Positions 1 through 11,310 of a stretch of DNA of 64,000 nucleotides are shown here, piece after piece. The notes under the pieces are model-generated. The model had not been told where the DNA came from. It saw nothing but the letters and a program-made list of their open reading frames with translations, and made no database searches. The translations under genes and the position numbers were made by a program. The stretch comes from Ctena decussata (taxonomy: Eukaryota > Mollusca > Bivalvia > Lucinida > Lucinidae): the NCBI GenBank assembly GCA_963989385.1, contig OZ022506.1:61453434-61517433 (forward strand), given 5' to 3'. Numbering within the stretch: the stretch's first letter is position 1; every line of letters starts with the position of its first letter.

Positions 1-3000
1 TTCAGAAGCATCTGTCTGGAGGATAAATGAAGCAGAGAAATCAGGCAGTTTCAGAATTGGATTTGAAATCAAAGCTCTTTTCAGAGATCTGAAAGCACAC
101 TCTTGAGCATCACCCCATTTAACTTTATTTGGCTGACCTTTCTTAGTTAAGTCTGTGAGTGCAACTGCCACATGTGAAAAATTGGGCACAAACCTTCTAT
201 AAAAACCAATCAAACCAAGGAAACTCTTTACCTGGCGTTTTGTTGCTGGTCTGGGAGCATCTTCTATGGCTTTTACTTTGTCCGGATGGGGTTCCAATCT
301 TCCATCACTTACCATGTGACCGAGACACTCTAACTTCGGAAATCCGAAAAAGCACTTTGACGGCCTTGCAGTCAGATTGGCATCTCTAAGCCTTATCAAT
401 AGCTGGCGTAAAACCTGTAAATGATCTGGCCAAAACATAGAATATACTAGAATATCATCTAGAAAATTATCTAAATCGTCCATACCTTTGAGTAATTTGC
501 GCATCAAGCGGCTAAATGTTGCCGGAGCTGAGACCAAACCAAACGCCATAACTTTAAATTGAAACAGACCTTTTGGAGTTTGAAAAGCTGTTTTATGTTT
601 AGAAGCTGCTGATAGAGGCACTTGCCAGTACCCCTTTGACAAGTCTAACCGAGAGAAAAATTTATGTCCAGACAATTTAGAAAATAAATCTTCAATATTT
701 GGCATCGGTTCCGCATCAAACATTGTAATTCTATTCAAGGCCCTTAGATCTATACAAAATCTAAATGTTTGGTCCTTTTTCTTGACCAACACAATCGGCG
801 AGGAATATGCGCTTTCAGACGGCTCAATAACCTGCATATCTAACATGTTCTCTACTTCTGCATTAACTTTCTCAGTCATGGCATACGGAAGCGGATAAGG
901 CTTTAGCCTTATAGGTGTTTCGGTTGTTGTTCTTATTTCATGTTCTAACAAATGAGTAAGTCCTGGTTTGTCTGTAAAAACATCAGGGAACTCTTTCACC
1001 AACTCACTTAACTCAATTTTCTGTTCAAGAGTTAGATCATGCGAAATTTGTACATCAGCGGGACTTTTTGACTTACTTTCACTAGGATGAGTTAACAAGT
1101 TATCTCCCTCGTCATCACTCTCTTCATTTGAACTTGCATCTAGAACTGCAACATTTACCTGTTCAACATCTTCATCATTAGTCTTTTTTCTTTCAACATA
1201 ACGCTTTAACAAGTTCGCATGGAACGTTTTCAGTTTATTCCCTACTTGAATTCTGAAATCATACCCACCGAATTTTTCTTTGACCGTATATGGTCCTTTC
1301 CACTGTAACAAGAGTTTGTTTGCTTTCTTTGGCAACAAAACAAGCACTTTATCACCTACCTGTATCTGTCTATGTTTGGCATTTCTGTCATACTGTAGCT
1401 TCTGTTTCCTAGCTGCTTTCTGTAAATTGGAATGTGCGAGATCACTGACAGTTTCTAATCTATGGTTTAGGTCCACTACATATTGATACGTTGATTTAAC
1501 GTTTGGATCTACAATATCTTTTGACCACAACTCTTTCAAAATGGCCATCGGGCCACGAACTGATCTACCATAGATTAGATCGAACGGAGCAAACCCAAGG
1601 CTTTCTTGTGGGACCTCCCGATATGCGAAAAGTGCTGCATTTAAATGTTTGTCCCAGTCATGAGGATTTTCAGCACAGATTCGTTTTAGTATTACTTTTA
1701 GACTTCCGTTGAAGCGTTCTACCAATCCGTTACAGATTGGATGGTACGCTGTGGTTGTTAATTGCCTAACTGAAATCAGACGACAGACTTCATTCATAAG
1801 TGAAGAAGTGAACTGGCAACCCAAGTCAGTTAACATTTCTACTGGGAAACCAATCCTACTAAATATGTCTAAAAGAGCTTCTGCAACACGCTCTGTCTCT
1901 ATGGTTGGAAGTGCTACTGCCTCCGGATAACGAGTGGCGTAATCTACTAGAGTTAAGATATACCTATTACCCCGGGTTGTTATAGGGCTTAACGGTCCAA
2001 TAATATCGACTGCAACCCTCCTAAATGGTTTGTCAATTAAAGGCATCTTACCAAGAGGAACCTTTGCTATACGTCCTTTCGGTACCGTTCTCTGGCATAT
2101 GTCACATGATCTACAGTAACGCTTTGTATCGGACTGAACACCTGGCCAGTAAAACTCTGACAATATTCTACTTACAGTTCTAGCGGTACTCATATGACCA
2201 GCTAAGATGGACTCGTGAGCTAGTTTTAGAACTGTATCCCTAAATTTAACAGGTACCACTAACTGAGTAAACTCCTTTCCATTTTGCACCTTAGAGGATT
2301 TAAACTTTCTGTACAACAAACCATTCTTCTGAATATATAAAACTGTTGAACTACCTCTACCTGTCATTTCTTTTCCTTCTTGAGCTAACAGACGTACCTT
2401 TTTAAGTGTGACATCCTGCTGCTGCTCAAATTTTATATCATCAGGATTTACATCTTTGACAGCTTCTGGCACTTTTAATGCCGGGTAAGGTTTTTGCATA
2501 TTCTTTACCTGTTGTCTAGTCTGAACTGCATTTACTTCCCAGTCACAGTCTGGATTATTTGGTTCCCTTGCACCATCTATATTACCTATTATCAGATCAT
2601 ACATAGGGTTCTCCATACACCATGCTTCGACTTTACCAACAAAGTAAGGTGTATTAATGCAAACTTCAGCCACAGGTACCGTTATTTTACTGCCATCGGC
2701 TAACATGCATGTCCGTTCTTCGCCTGTAAACTGACTTTCATTCAGCAAACTTTTCCTGACAACAGTACCACTACACCCCGTGTCTCTCAGAACTGTCACC
2801 TTAATACTACCCATCATACCTTCTGTTACTGGCATACATGTTGGTTTTGTACTGCAAGCTGACGTCAGTTGAGGCACATTACCTGTAACGCTGACATCTA
2901 TTATGCTATCATTAAATAAGGAACACGCACCACACGTTGGTTCCTGAACAACTTGACTTTGCTCTTTCCTACTTGTGTCCTTACTGTCATTGTCATTTCT

Positions 3001-4254
3001 GTTCTTTGACCTACCTCGTTCTGTATCTGCAAATCTCACACGTGGATATGGAGATAAACTCCTTGATCTACCGCGTACAGGATTGTTAAACGTACTTCTC
3101 GAGTACGAATCTGAGGTCACATTACCCACTTTGTTATGCTTCATTGGACAATTCATTACTATATGAGAGGAACTTCCGCATTTAAAACAACGGCGTTCAC
3201 TCTTACTGAACATTAGACGAGACTCCTGTTTCTTACCGGCTTTATAATAATTAGCACTAACTGGTTTAGATTTAGAAGAACTCCGTTGAGCCTTAGGACC
3301 AGATGGATAAGTCAAACTTACCGCACTTGTCAACCTAGCCTCCTTAAACTGATCTGCAAGGGTGGCCATTACTTGTAAAGATGGTGGAATTCTTTCTTTT
3401 AGATACAGAGTCAGTTCTTTGTTACATATATGCAATAACTGATCTCTCATCATTAAGTCGAACAGACCTTCATATGTTTTATTGCAGTTAGCCATTTCAA
3501 TCCATTTCGTAAAATAACTTGACAGCCTGACGGAAAACTGACTAAATGTTTCACATGGTTCTGGCCTACAAGATCTAAACTTTCTTTTGAAACCATCTTC
3601 TGTCAGATCATACCTTTTCAAAAGTGCAGTTTTCAGTTCATTGTAATCCAAGGCCTTATCAGACGGAAGTAATGCATAAACATCTAATGCTCTTCCCTTG
3701 AGCAATGCACTCAAATGAGTGGCCCATAATTCCGATTTCCAGTTTTGAGCTTTGGCATACCTTTCGAATCTATGTAAATAACTGTCCATTTCATCTTTTC
3801 CTTCTTCAAAAGCGGGTAGTTTTGGCCCCTTAGCCTTTATAGTATCAGACTCTTGCATACTTACCCCACTTTTAGCTTTCATTTCTAGTACTTCCATCTC
3901 ATGTGTATGCTCAACCTGTTTCATCTTTAACTCATTTTCTGCTTGCTCTTTTTTAAGTATAATTTCTCTCTCTGCTCTTTCTTTTTCGACTTCGAGAAGA
4001 GCTGCCGCCTTCTCCTTCTCTAACTGAGCAGTTTCTAATTTCAACTTACATTCTCTCTCTTCCTTCTCTTTCTGTCTAATAGCAGCTCTCTCTTCTCTTT
4101 GTTCAGCTTGCTGATCTCTAATAAAATCTCTCAATGTATCTCCTTCATAACCAAGAGACTCACCAATAGCCTTTAACTCGTTTAGAACTTCCATGTTTGG
4201 ACGTACAAAAAGTACAGCTAACAAAACTAAGACTGATTTAATTTTAATACCCAT
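1..4254 (-). CDS. gag-pol polyprotein of a Ty3/gypsy-type retrotransposon with integrase before reverse transcriptase (Gmr1-like), cut by the window edge
   Basis: One frame is open from about 4254 to base 1. The likely start is the ATG at 4194 (begins MEVLNELKAIGES); an in-frame ATG at 4254 adds 20 mostly hydrophobic residues, and a stop lies just upstream. Domains, numbered from 4194: a charged coiled-coil-like gag N-terminus (20-120); a CCHC knuckle CFKCGSSSHIVMNC near 335; an aspartic protease motif RDTGCSG near 470; an integrase H2C2 finger (AHESILAGH ... CRSCDIC) near 660-700; an integrase core with AVDIIGP, LTDLGCQF and LVERFNG supplying D, D and E at about 730-830; then reverse transcriptase with FLDDILVYS near 1240; and the start of RNase H, FILQTDASE, at the edge. 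Integrase before RT is Ty1/copia-like, yet the RT and integrase motifs are Ty3/gypsy. That order is known for Gmr1-like elements. The unbroken frame suggests a young copy. The rest of RNase H and the 3' LTR lie outside. Confidence 0.93.
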   Translation of the reverse strand, partial: MGIKIKSVLVLLAVLFVRPNMEVLNELKAIGESLGYEGDTLRDFIRDQQAEQREERAAIRQKEKEERECKLKLETAQLEKEKAAALLEVEKERAEREIILKKEQAENELKMKQVEHTHEMEVLEMKAKSGVSMQESDTIKAKGPKLPAFEEGKDEMDSYLHRFERYAKAQNWKSELWATHLSALLKGRALDVYALLPSDKALDYNELKTALLKRYDLTEDGFKRKFRSCRPEPCETFSQFSVRLSSYFTKWIEMANCNKTYEGLFDLMMRDQLLHICNKELTLYLKERIPPSLQVMATLADQFKEARLTSAVSLTYPSGPKAQRSSSKSKPVSANYYKAGKKQESRLMFSKSERRCFKCGSSSHIVMNCPMKHNKVGNVTSDSYSRSTFNNPVRGRSRSLSPYPRVRFADTERGRSKNRNDNDSKDTSRKEQSQVVQEPTCGACSLFNDSIIDVSVTGNVPQLTSACSTKPTCMPVTEGMMGSIKVTVLRDTGCSGTVVRKSLLNESQFTGEERTCMLADGSKITVPVAEVCINTPYFVGKVEAWCMENPMYDLIIGNIDGAREPNNPDCDWEVNAVQTRQQVKNMQKPYPALKVPEAVKDVNPDDIKFEQQQDVTLKKVRLLAQEGKEMTGRGSSTVLYIQKNGLLYRKFKSSKVQNGKEFTQLVVPVKFRDTVLKLAHESILAGHMSTARTVSRILSEFYWPGVQSDTKRYCRSCDICQRTVPKGRIAKVPLGKMPLIDKPFRRVAVDIIGPLSPITTRGNRYILTLVDYATRYPEAVALPTIETERVAEALLDIFSRIGFPVEMLTDLGCQFTSSLMNEVCRLISVRQLTTTAYHPICNGLVERFNGSLKVILKRICAENPHDWDKHLNAALFAYREVPQESLGFAPFDLIYGRSVRGPMAILKELWSKDIVDPNVKSTYQYVVDLNHRLETVSDLAHSNLQKAARKQKLQYDRNAKHRQIQVGDKVLVLLPKKANKLLLQWKGPYTVKEKFGGYDFRIQVGNKLKTFHANLLKRYVERKKTNDEDVEQVNVAVLDASSNEESDDEGDNLLTHPSESKSKSPADVQISHDLTLEQKIELSELVKEFPDVFTDKPGLTHLLEHEIRTTTETPIRLKPYPLPYAMTEKVNAEVENMLDMQVIEPSESAYSSPIVLVKKKDQTFRFCIDLRALNRITMFDAEPMPNIEDLFSKLSGHKFFSRLDLSKGYWQVPLSAASKHKTAFQTPKGLFQFKVMAFGLVSAPATFSRLMRKLLKGMDDLDNFLDDILVYSMFWPDHLQVLRQLLIRLRDANLTARPSKCFFGFPKLECLGHMVSDGRLEPHPDKVKAIEDAPRPATKRQVKSFLGLIGFYRRFVPNFSHVAVALTDLTKKGQPNKVKWGDAQECAFRSLKRALISNPILKLPDFSASFILQTDASE

Positions 4255-4631
4255 GCAGTAGAGGCAGAGAACACGTGACACCTTAAATAGTTACATTCTT
4301 TAACCCTGATTTTATTCAGTATTCTAATTGTTTACTGTTGTAGAGTGAATATTTGTTTGTTCCTTAGAGCGCAGTTTTTGCCGAATATTGTGTGAACAAT
4401 AACAAAAATTTCTACTCACAAACTATCTGCATAGAAAATGAACGAACACCGCTGTACTTCTGGGCGTTTGAGAAACAAATCACTGTATCTGTATAAGTTT
4501 GCACTCGACTTCTGGGTCCCAATAACTAAACATCCGGCACTGAAACGATATATGTCACATGAATCTATATCACGTAAACTACACAACTAAAACACATTTT
4601 GCCTGTACTGAGGTTTCCTTGTACCATCAAC

Positions 4632-4650
4632 AATCCCACTTCTGACACCA
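4632..4650 (-). other. primer-binding site, tRNA-Leu type
   Basis: On the minus strand this reads TGGTGTCAGAAGTGGGATT. It matches the reverse complement of a metazoan tRNA-Leu acceptor end including CCA, as recalled from known tRNA-Leu sequences. It lies upstream of the gag start, where a retrotransposon minus-strand primer site belongs. The adjoining minus-strand GTGACA at 4655-4660 is the likely end of the 5' LTR. Confidence 0.8.
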
Positions 4651-4654
4651 AAAA

Positions 4655-6149
4655 TGTCACGATAATGACCGAACAGACTGTTAATGCTACAATCTAAAAG
4701 CCTCAGCACAAGCAAACACAACATAGATAAAATTGATTCATATATTTGATGTCAATAAAATAGTATTTTACAAAACAGCTGGATGTTTACTGAATAAAAG
4801 TACTAGCAATAATGTTATATGTTGTGTCATATATCACACTCCTAGTGTCTATGTCTGTACTTGTGAAATCATCTGCTGAAATACACGGTTCACTACTCAA
4901 ATCCTTATCTCCACACAAACCAATGTCCGACCATTCGGATTTCAAAATAAATTAGCACAGGTAAGTATCTTAGCCCAGGTAAGTATCTTAGCACAAATAC
5001 TTAGCACAGGTAAGTATCTTAGCACAGGTAAGTATCGGTAAGTATCTTAGCACAGATAAGTATCTTAGCACAGGTAAGTGTCTTAGCACAGGTAAGTATT
5101 TTGTAACAAATATATGTGGAGTCTTCAATATGAATGAGAGTTAAAGAATTATTCATATGAATAAATAGGATACTCCCGGATACTGAGATTATGGAATAGA
5201 ACTGTCAGATATTTTCCATTCAGCTGTAGAGATTCATGTACTAGATCGTTAGTTCGCCGCATATAGTTGCTTCACCGACCATAGCATCACCATGGCTTGA
5301 CCATACAGTGGGACCTAAATGCAAATAACATAAACCCACTAAGAACATGTTACACGGTTCAAATAGATTCGGACGTACATGGTTACACACAGTGATATAA
5401 AAATATAACACCGCATATAAAGTATCACACTCTATGCACAGCATTTTTCTGCCATCTTCACATAATACTTCAGCATTATTCAAACATTTTACTATACATG
5501 ACATGCCGACATAATGACATTTTCCTGCCACTTATTAACTAATAACCATGAACCATGCACCCTATATGCACACACGGACATTTTACCGCAGTACCATTAT
5601 ACACTTCTTTCCACAGAAAACCAAACTCATATCACATCCCACTGAAATAACCCAACGGCTCACCCAACTGAACTCCGACGTACAGGTTATGCACGGTGAT
5701 TCAACAGATGTACATTAACATATACGGAAAACCCTCTGAAATGGTCAGATTTGTAAACTAACGGATTTGTACATAAAACTGAGTCATTGCACAGAGTTTC
5801 AATCATCGGGACCTCAAACTTTCAGTTTATTTCACTTTTCGGCCGTTTTCTAGAAAAAAGCAAAACAAAACTTACCCAGAAAGTCAGGGCCTCTCGTCCA
5901 ATCTCTATGCAATGTTAAGCAGAACTTTATAAACTTTAAAGGCTTCCAATTTCAGAACATATCACAAAAATCTATCTTTTGCACATGTATGCATCTGTTC
6001 ACACTGAAATCTTATCTTACAATGCCCAACGTAAACCGGTTTGCCAATACCCGTTAATTATATTTAGCTCTGGTAGTGAACACCTGCCGTATGAACCGTA
6101 AAAATGAAGACATCGCTAAAATCAGTGATATGAGAATGCATCTGTGACA
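4655..6149 (-). mobile_element. probable 5' LTR region of the gag-pol element, far boundary unresolved
   Basis: The LTR should begin immediately beyond the primer-binding site. Read on the minus strand its inner end is ...TTATCGTGACA. The partner LTR is outside the window, so the outer end cannot be fixed by comparison. A minus-strand TGTCAC that could start it occurs at about 6149, which would make the LTR about 1.5 kb; a shorter LTR is equally possible. Apart from the 18-bp array at 4952-5100, nothing else is recognisable here. Confidence 0.35.
4952..5100 (+). repeat. tandem array of an ~18-bp unit containing a splice-donor consensus
   Basis: The unit is close to TAGCACAGGTAAGTATCT and is repeated about eight times, some copies decayed. 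Several copies contain CAGGTAAGT on the plus strand, which is an ideal 5' splice-site sequence. The array lies in the presumed LTR, antisense to gag-pol. Confidence 0.85.
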
Positions 6150-6334
6150 GAAAGATGCCAACTGAATAAACATAGTTACATTTAATTCAACTATACAAGA
6201 AGAGACGAGATACTCAGTTTATGTCATATTTAAAAACAGTTAGAAAAATCATCCTCTAGTGACATGAAACAATCTGTTTTACCAGAAAAGGCAATTTATC
6301 AAAATTATAATTAAAATACAAACCAGAAGACATA

Positions 6335-7780
6335 GTAACGAAAGTTTACTGAAACAAAATAAAATTAAAATACTTAGTTTCTTTCCCTGTATTTAACTTT
6401 AAGAAGGACCGCCTTTTGTATCGAACTTCGAAATTTTAAAGTTTTTTCCCATTCCGACTGCTTAAAACGCTATAAAAGCAATAAAATCTTCGTTACCAAT
6501 TAAAACATTCGTTACCATTACTTTTAGATCAAAATTCCATAAAGCAGTAGCTTCTTTTTATCATTTCAGTTGATGACTATTCTTTCTTGGGGTTTTGAAG
6601 CAAAATATAATGTTCCTAGTGAAAGCATACGTCCTTGTAAAATAAAACAGAACGCTAATACACATGTTGCGGAAAGTTAAAAATCATCTTTCAATAGTTT
6701 AACTTCGGCGAGGTTTATTTTGAAGCTATAATAATCTGTTTATCTGCAAAAACTAATGAAACAAAGTACATTCAAACAAGGATAAATAAAAAACATCAGA
6801 TCACCTATATGATAAGAAATGTTGGCGGTATTATCTTTGCTTCACATTAGGTTTATTTTGAAACCTTCGTTACCTACCATTAACGAAAGTTTATATACGG
6901 AACCTAACTCTATAATTAAATGGAGTTTTGTTAACGCTTATAAAACAATACTCTGACTTTCAAAGTATACTTAGGAAACCGTTTGAGTGATCTTCTGATC
7001 ATTTGTTGGCAACTTTTTTAAAATGATATTATGGCATGCTGTAATGCGGGAACAAACCTGAACCACTACACAAAACATACTTTTTCGGGTCTTAAAATGC
7101 CTGCCTGTAGTATGTTAGTTCTATTGTATGAAGAAAAAAGGTATATCAACACACTATTAATGGAATTAGGAGCATAGAAAACCCTGTTTCCAAATCTTTG
7201 TGACGAAAGTTTAAGTAATAAAAGTTTAAAAACACATTGTTTATAGCTCATTACAACTCATCATTATTGAAAAAAAATCATGGAATATTACTAAGCGACA
7301 ATACAGATGAACTGCTTATTTTCTATACTAACATCTTTACTTGAATGTGTATGAGTTGTATATAATAGACAGTAACGAAAGTTTCATAATTTACTTTTTT
7401 ATATAGGGGCATCTGGTTCCGTCTTAGATTGACGTAAATTTCAAAGACAGGCCTAAATATAGTTCGTGTATGTTAATGTGTCTTAGACTGCAGATTCATT
7501 TAGCCACTGAACGTTTTTGAAAACAAGTTTCTCTTCAAATATATAAAAGACCCTAAAGTCGATAACGAAAGTTTTCAGAGAATCACAAAACCCGGCGACT
7601 CATATAAACGATGCAATTTCTCATAGTTGGGGGTCAAGAATATCAAATTATTATCATTAGGCATGCTTGATGAGATTTTCCTTAAAATTATTACTAAACA
7701 AGTTAAATTAGATACGTTTTAAGGGAAACTATACGGCACAGAACTACAAACTTTACATTTGGCGACAGTAACGAATGTTT
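6335..7780. repeat. AT-rich region with a recurring GTAACGAAAGTTT motif
   Basis: Copies or near-copies on the plus strand are at 6335, 6881, 7200, 7372, 7561 and 7768. Inverted forms (TTCGTTACC) occur near 6489, 6508 and 6865. The last four plus-strand copies are spaced 172, 189 and 207 bp apart, and the segments after 7561 and 7768 both contain GATGAGATTTTC. This suggests a very decayed tandem repeat of about 190 bp. No coding sequence is visible. Confidence 0.5.
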
Positions 7781-8524
7781 AATTTTTAGCCTTTATCCAA
7801 AGCTATTATACATTATAAAGCATGTGAAAAAGAATCTGATGCATATAAAATGGTGATATGATAACAAACGTTGTTACAAAGTAAAAGGATGAGATTTTCT
7901 CAATACTGTTTTTGATAGATTCTACGGAACATCAAATGGACCTACTTATTGAAAAACAATGAATATGCAAATGTGAGCATCAGTAAAGTGTCCAGCACGT
8001 CTGTGTCACATTCAACATTCACAGTGCCACGTTAGAAAGCTGTTTGACACACTTCCATCATCATTGATGAAAACCACAAGCCTTGCCGCATAGTTTTTAC
8101 ATGTCTGTAATTTTGCCACTTGAGGCTGAAAAACTGTTGAAAAAATTCATATAGGACAGCCATATACTAGTAGTTATCACATAGTCGACCAGCTAAAGCT
8201 CAGACAAGCTTAAACATCTCTGCAGGTCTGTCTGAGCCTTTGCTGTTTGCACACACAATAAAGAGAATCTGGGGGAGCTTCAGGCTAAGAGCCAAATATC
8301 TGGCTTCACTAACCAAAATGACATAAAGGTCCCTAGCCCTGTGACATGGCCTGGATTTTCCCAATGGCCCATCAATGAAATCAAAACATTGACTGATTTG
8401 TTGCATTACATCCCAGTAAACAGCTTACATCCCAGCAAACAGCTGTGGTCATGTCGGGACAGTAAGTATGCCCTAGGCAGGTTTATTGCTAATTCTAGTG
8501 CTTGTACCACTCCTAACGTTCCAA
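7781..8524. other. non-coding stretch with a possible MITE remnant
   Basis: No gene is seen. On the minus strand at about 8200-8340 a conceptual translation contains VCANSKGSDRPAEM, which resembles peptides that often arise from translated palindromic repeats in marine invertebrate genomes. It is probably a repeat remnant; no inverted partner was found. Confidence 0.3.
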
Positions 8525-9990
8525 ATTATTAACTTCTTGCCTTACCGCTATCAAAAATCATGTAATTAGGTACTGCGAAAAGTTATGAACGGTCAGGCAA
8601 ATAATTGTTTTGGTCAATTAAAAATTCTACTGAGGTTCTTGATAAACTGAAGTCTAGAGGATATCGCGCGTCTAGTTTGTCTACATACCATTTTTCTACA
8701 CTCTATACAACTTTGCCCATAATTTGATAAAGAAGAAACTAATAAATTTAATTGAGACTACTTTTCAGAGAGAGGGTGCTCTTTATCTTGCTTGTAATGA
8801 TAAATATGCTATTTTACTTCCGATGACCAAAAAAGGTTTAAAATTTGGTCTTGCCAAAATGTTTGTGATGCTTTAGTATATCTTCTAGATAATATTCTCA
8901 TCAGATTTGGTACTAAGTTACACAGACAAACGGTACGAATTCCGATGGGTACTAACCGCGCTCCTCTTGTAGCAGATTTGTTTTTATTTTGCTATGAAAG
9001 AGACTTTATATTGTCTTTTTCTGATGCTACTCAAGCTCATGTCATTTAAACATTCAACTCAACGTCTAGATACTTGGATGACCTTTTCAATATTGACAAT
9101 CCTTATTTTGAAGGAATAGTTAGTCAAATTTATCCTGCCGAATTGCAGTTAAATAAAGCAAATACTTCTGATACCGAGGCTTCATTTTTGGATTTACATT
9201 TATCAATTTTAGACAGATTTGTTTCATCTAAAATTTATGACAAACGCGATGATTTTGATTTCGACATTGTTAATTTTCCGTTTTTGGATGGTGATGTTCC
9301 CTGCACCCCTTGTGGTGTTTACATTTCTCAACTTATTCGCTTCGCTAGGGTGTCTAGTCATTTGGCTGATTTCAATGCTCGTAATAAAAGTTTGACTGCC
9401 AAGTTTTTACAGCAGGGGTATCGGTATCATAAACTTCGGAAAGCTTTTTCTAAATTTTATCGTAGACACTTTGAATTGGTTTCTAAATATATTACAGGGT
9501 TAAGATCACTTTTGCAACAAGGCCTATCGGAACCTGAATTTTATGGTGACTTAGTATATAAATTACGCAAAATCGTAGGGAAAACAGAATTTCCTGATCA
9601 ATTTGAGAAAATTATTATGCGATTTAAACGCATTGGCTATAACATAGATGAAATGCGACAGTCGGCATGCTTAGTGGTAACCCAATCACGGTTAACAACT
9701 TTTCTGTCCTCTTTAATTGCACGCCGGTGGGTCGGGGTTGAGACTCTTTGATAGCCCCTACATAAAGCTATATGTTAGTTGGTTGGGGCCTGATGTCTGT
9801 CTGTTTCTTGGCCCCCCGGGGTTCAACGGGTGGTCTTCTTTTGCTCCAGTGTTCAAGTGGTGTTGGTCACGCCCTAGGGCTCTCCAGGTGTCTCAACACG
9901 TTTTTGCTGTCGAGTCCTTATCCTTGCGTCATCACGGTCTTTTCTTCATTTTAATTGTTGCCCGTGATGACTCTCTGATGAGTTAGGGGA
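8525..9990 (+). pseudogene. Penelope-type reverse transcriptase, 5'-truncated and decayed, with 3' UTR
   Basis: The longest clean part, 9074-9751, encodes the C-terminal half of an RT-related protein: LDDLFNIDNPYFE (a variant of the YxDD region), ASFLDLHLSI, IYDKRDDFDFDIVNFPFLDG, GVYISQLIRFARV and a basic C-terminus. Upstream, pieces in shifted frames still read LKSRGYRASSLSTY, FQREGALYLACNDKYA and IPMGTNRAPLVADLFLFCYERDF, separated by stops and frameshifts, so it cannot make the full enzyme. The FLDL...YDKRDDF arrangement is typical of Penelope-like and related animal RTs; no GIY-YIG endonuclease is seen. About 240 bp of 3' UTR matches the inverted copy at 10008-11310. Confidence 0.7.
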
Positions 9991-10007
9991 CCTCCATACG
10001 AACCGAA

Positions 10008-11310
10008 CTACCAATTAATTGTGTGCACCGCGGCGGAGGGCGAGGGTGAAGGTTTGGGCCCAGTAAAAGTAAAAAGTATGCAAAGACCAGGAACTGAAAC
10101 AATCAAAATCCAAATCCAGCCCTCAAACCATAGTTGGAAACAACTAAGATTACAAATAATCAAGACACAGAGAACATATGGCCAACCGAGTGAGCAGCTT
10201 GTTCCCAAAAGGTGGCCACTCAGCAACCCAAACCGAACCAAAAATGATAAGAACATACATAAGGTAAAACATCACAGAAACTCTGACACCAAAATAGGCA
10301 ACAGAGAACCACAGCAGAACTACCGCCTTGGAACGGTCAGTAATGAATTACTGGGGGGCTTAAATCGATTTTACAGGCCCAACCTCACCCTCAGTTTCTG
10401 AAGTGGTACAAAACATTTAGTTGGTTCTTCGGTTCGCATGATAACCCTCTAACTCGTCAATAAATCATCACGGTAAACACATCAAATCAAATTTCAACAC
10501 CATGAAGAAGCAAAGACGAGGACTCAACAGATACATGGGCCGTCTGACAGGTGGAGATCCCTGTCCTGCCAAACAACCCCACTGGAAATCTGAAGCAAAA
10601 GAAGGTCACCAGTTGAGCCTCGGTGGACCAAGCAACAGACAAAAAGGCTCCGGTCCCAACCAACTAAAATATATAGCTTTAGGTCGGGGCCATCATAGAG
10701 TCTGACGCCCGATCCCCCGGTGTGCAATTAAAGAGTGCAGCCAAGTTATCAACCGTGATTGGGTTAATCACTAAGCATGCAGACTGTCGCATAACATTTA
10801 AATTATAGCCAATACGTTTGTGACGTATTATTATTTTTCGGAATTGATCAGAAAAATCAGTCCTACCCTTAATCTTTTTGAATTTGTATACTAAGTCACC
10901 ATAAAATTCTGGTTCCGATAGGCTTTGGTGTTAAAGAAATTTTAATCCGACATCAAATTTTGAAACCAATTCAGGGTGTCTGCGATAGAATTTAGAAAAA
11001 GCCTTTCTAAGCTTATGATACCGATAGCCCTGTTAAAGAAGTTTAGCAGTTAAACATTTATTACGAGCATTAAAGTCATCTACATGACTACACACTCTAG
11101 CAAATCTTATAAGTTGATAAATATACACTCCATAAGAGGGACGACGTGGAACGTCACCATCCAAAAACGGAAAATTAACTATATCAAAGTCAAAGTCATC
11201 ACGTTTATCATAAATTTAAGACGATACAAAACCGTTAGAAATAGATAGATGTAAATCCAAAAAGGGGGCCTCGGTATCTGAAGTATTAGCTTTATTCAAT
11301 TTAAAACCGG
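10008..11310 (-). pseudogene. second, inverted copy of the Penelope-type RT 3' half with a longer 3' UTR
   Basis: Read on the minus strand, 11310-10730 matches 9160-9750 closely (DTEAPFLDLHLSI, GVYIYQLIRFARV, RQSACLVINPITV). It carries in-frame TAA stops where the other copy reads SSKIYDK and LLQQGYR, and another in the run of leucines. The sequence from 10727 to 10008 is a 3' UTR that includes a CCAGTAATTCATTACTGACC segment also found in fragments elsewhere in the window. The two copies meet tail to tail at about 9990-10020. Confidence 0.75.

Noticed and set aside
4952..5100. CRISPR-like array
   Set aside because: No spacers of uniform length; units are contiguous and the genome is eukaryotic.
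10021..10401. 126-codon plus-strand frame
   Set aside because: Antisense to the 3' UTR of the inverted Penelope-type copy.
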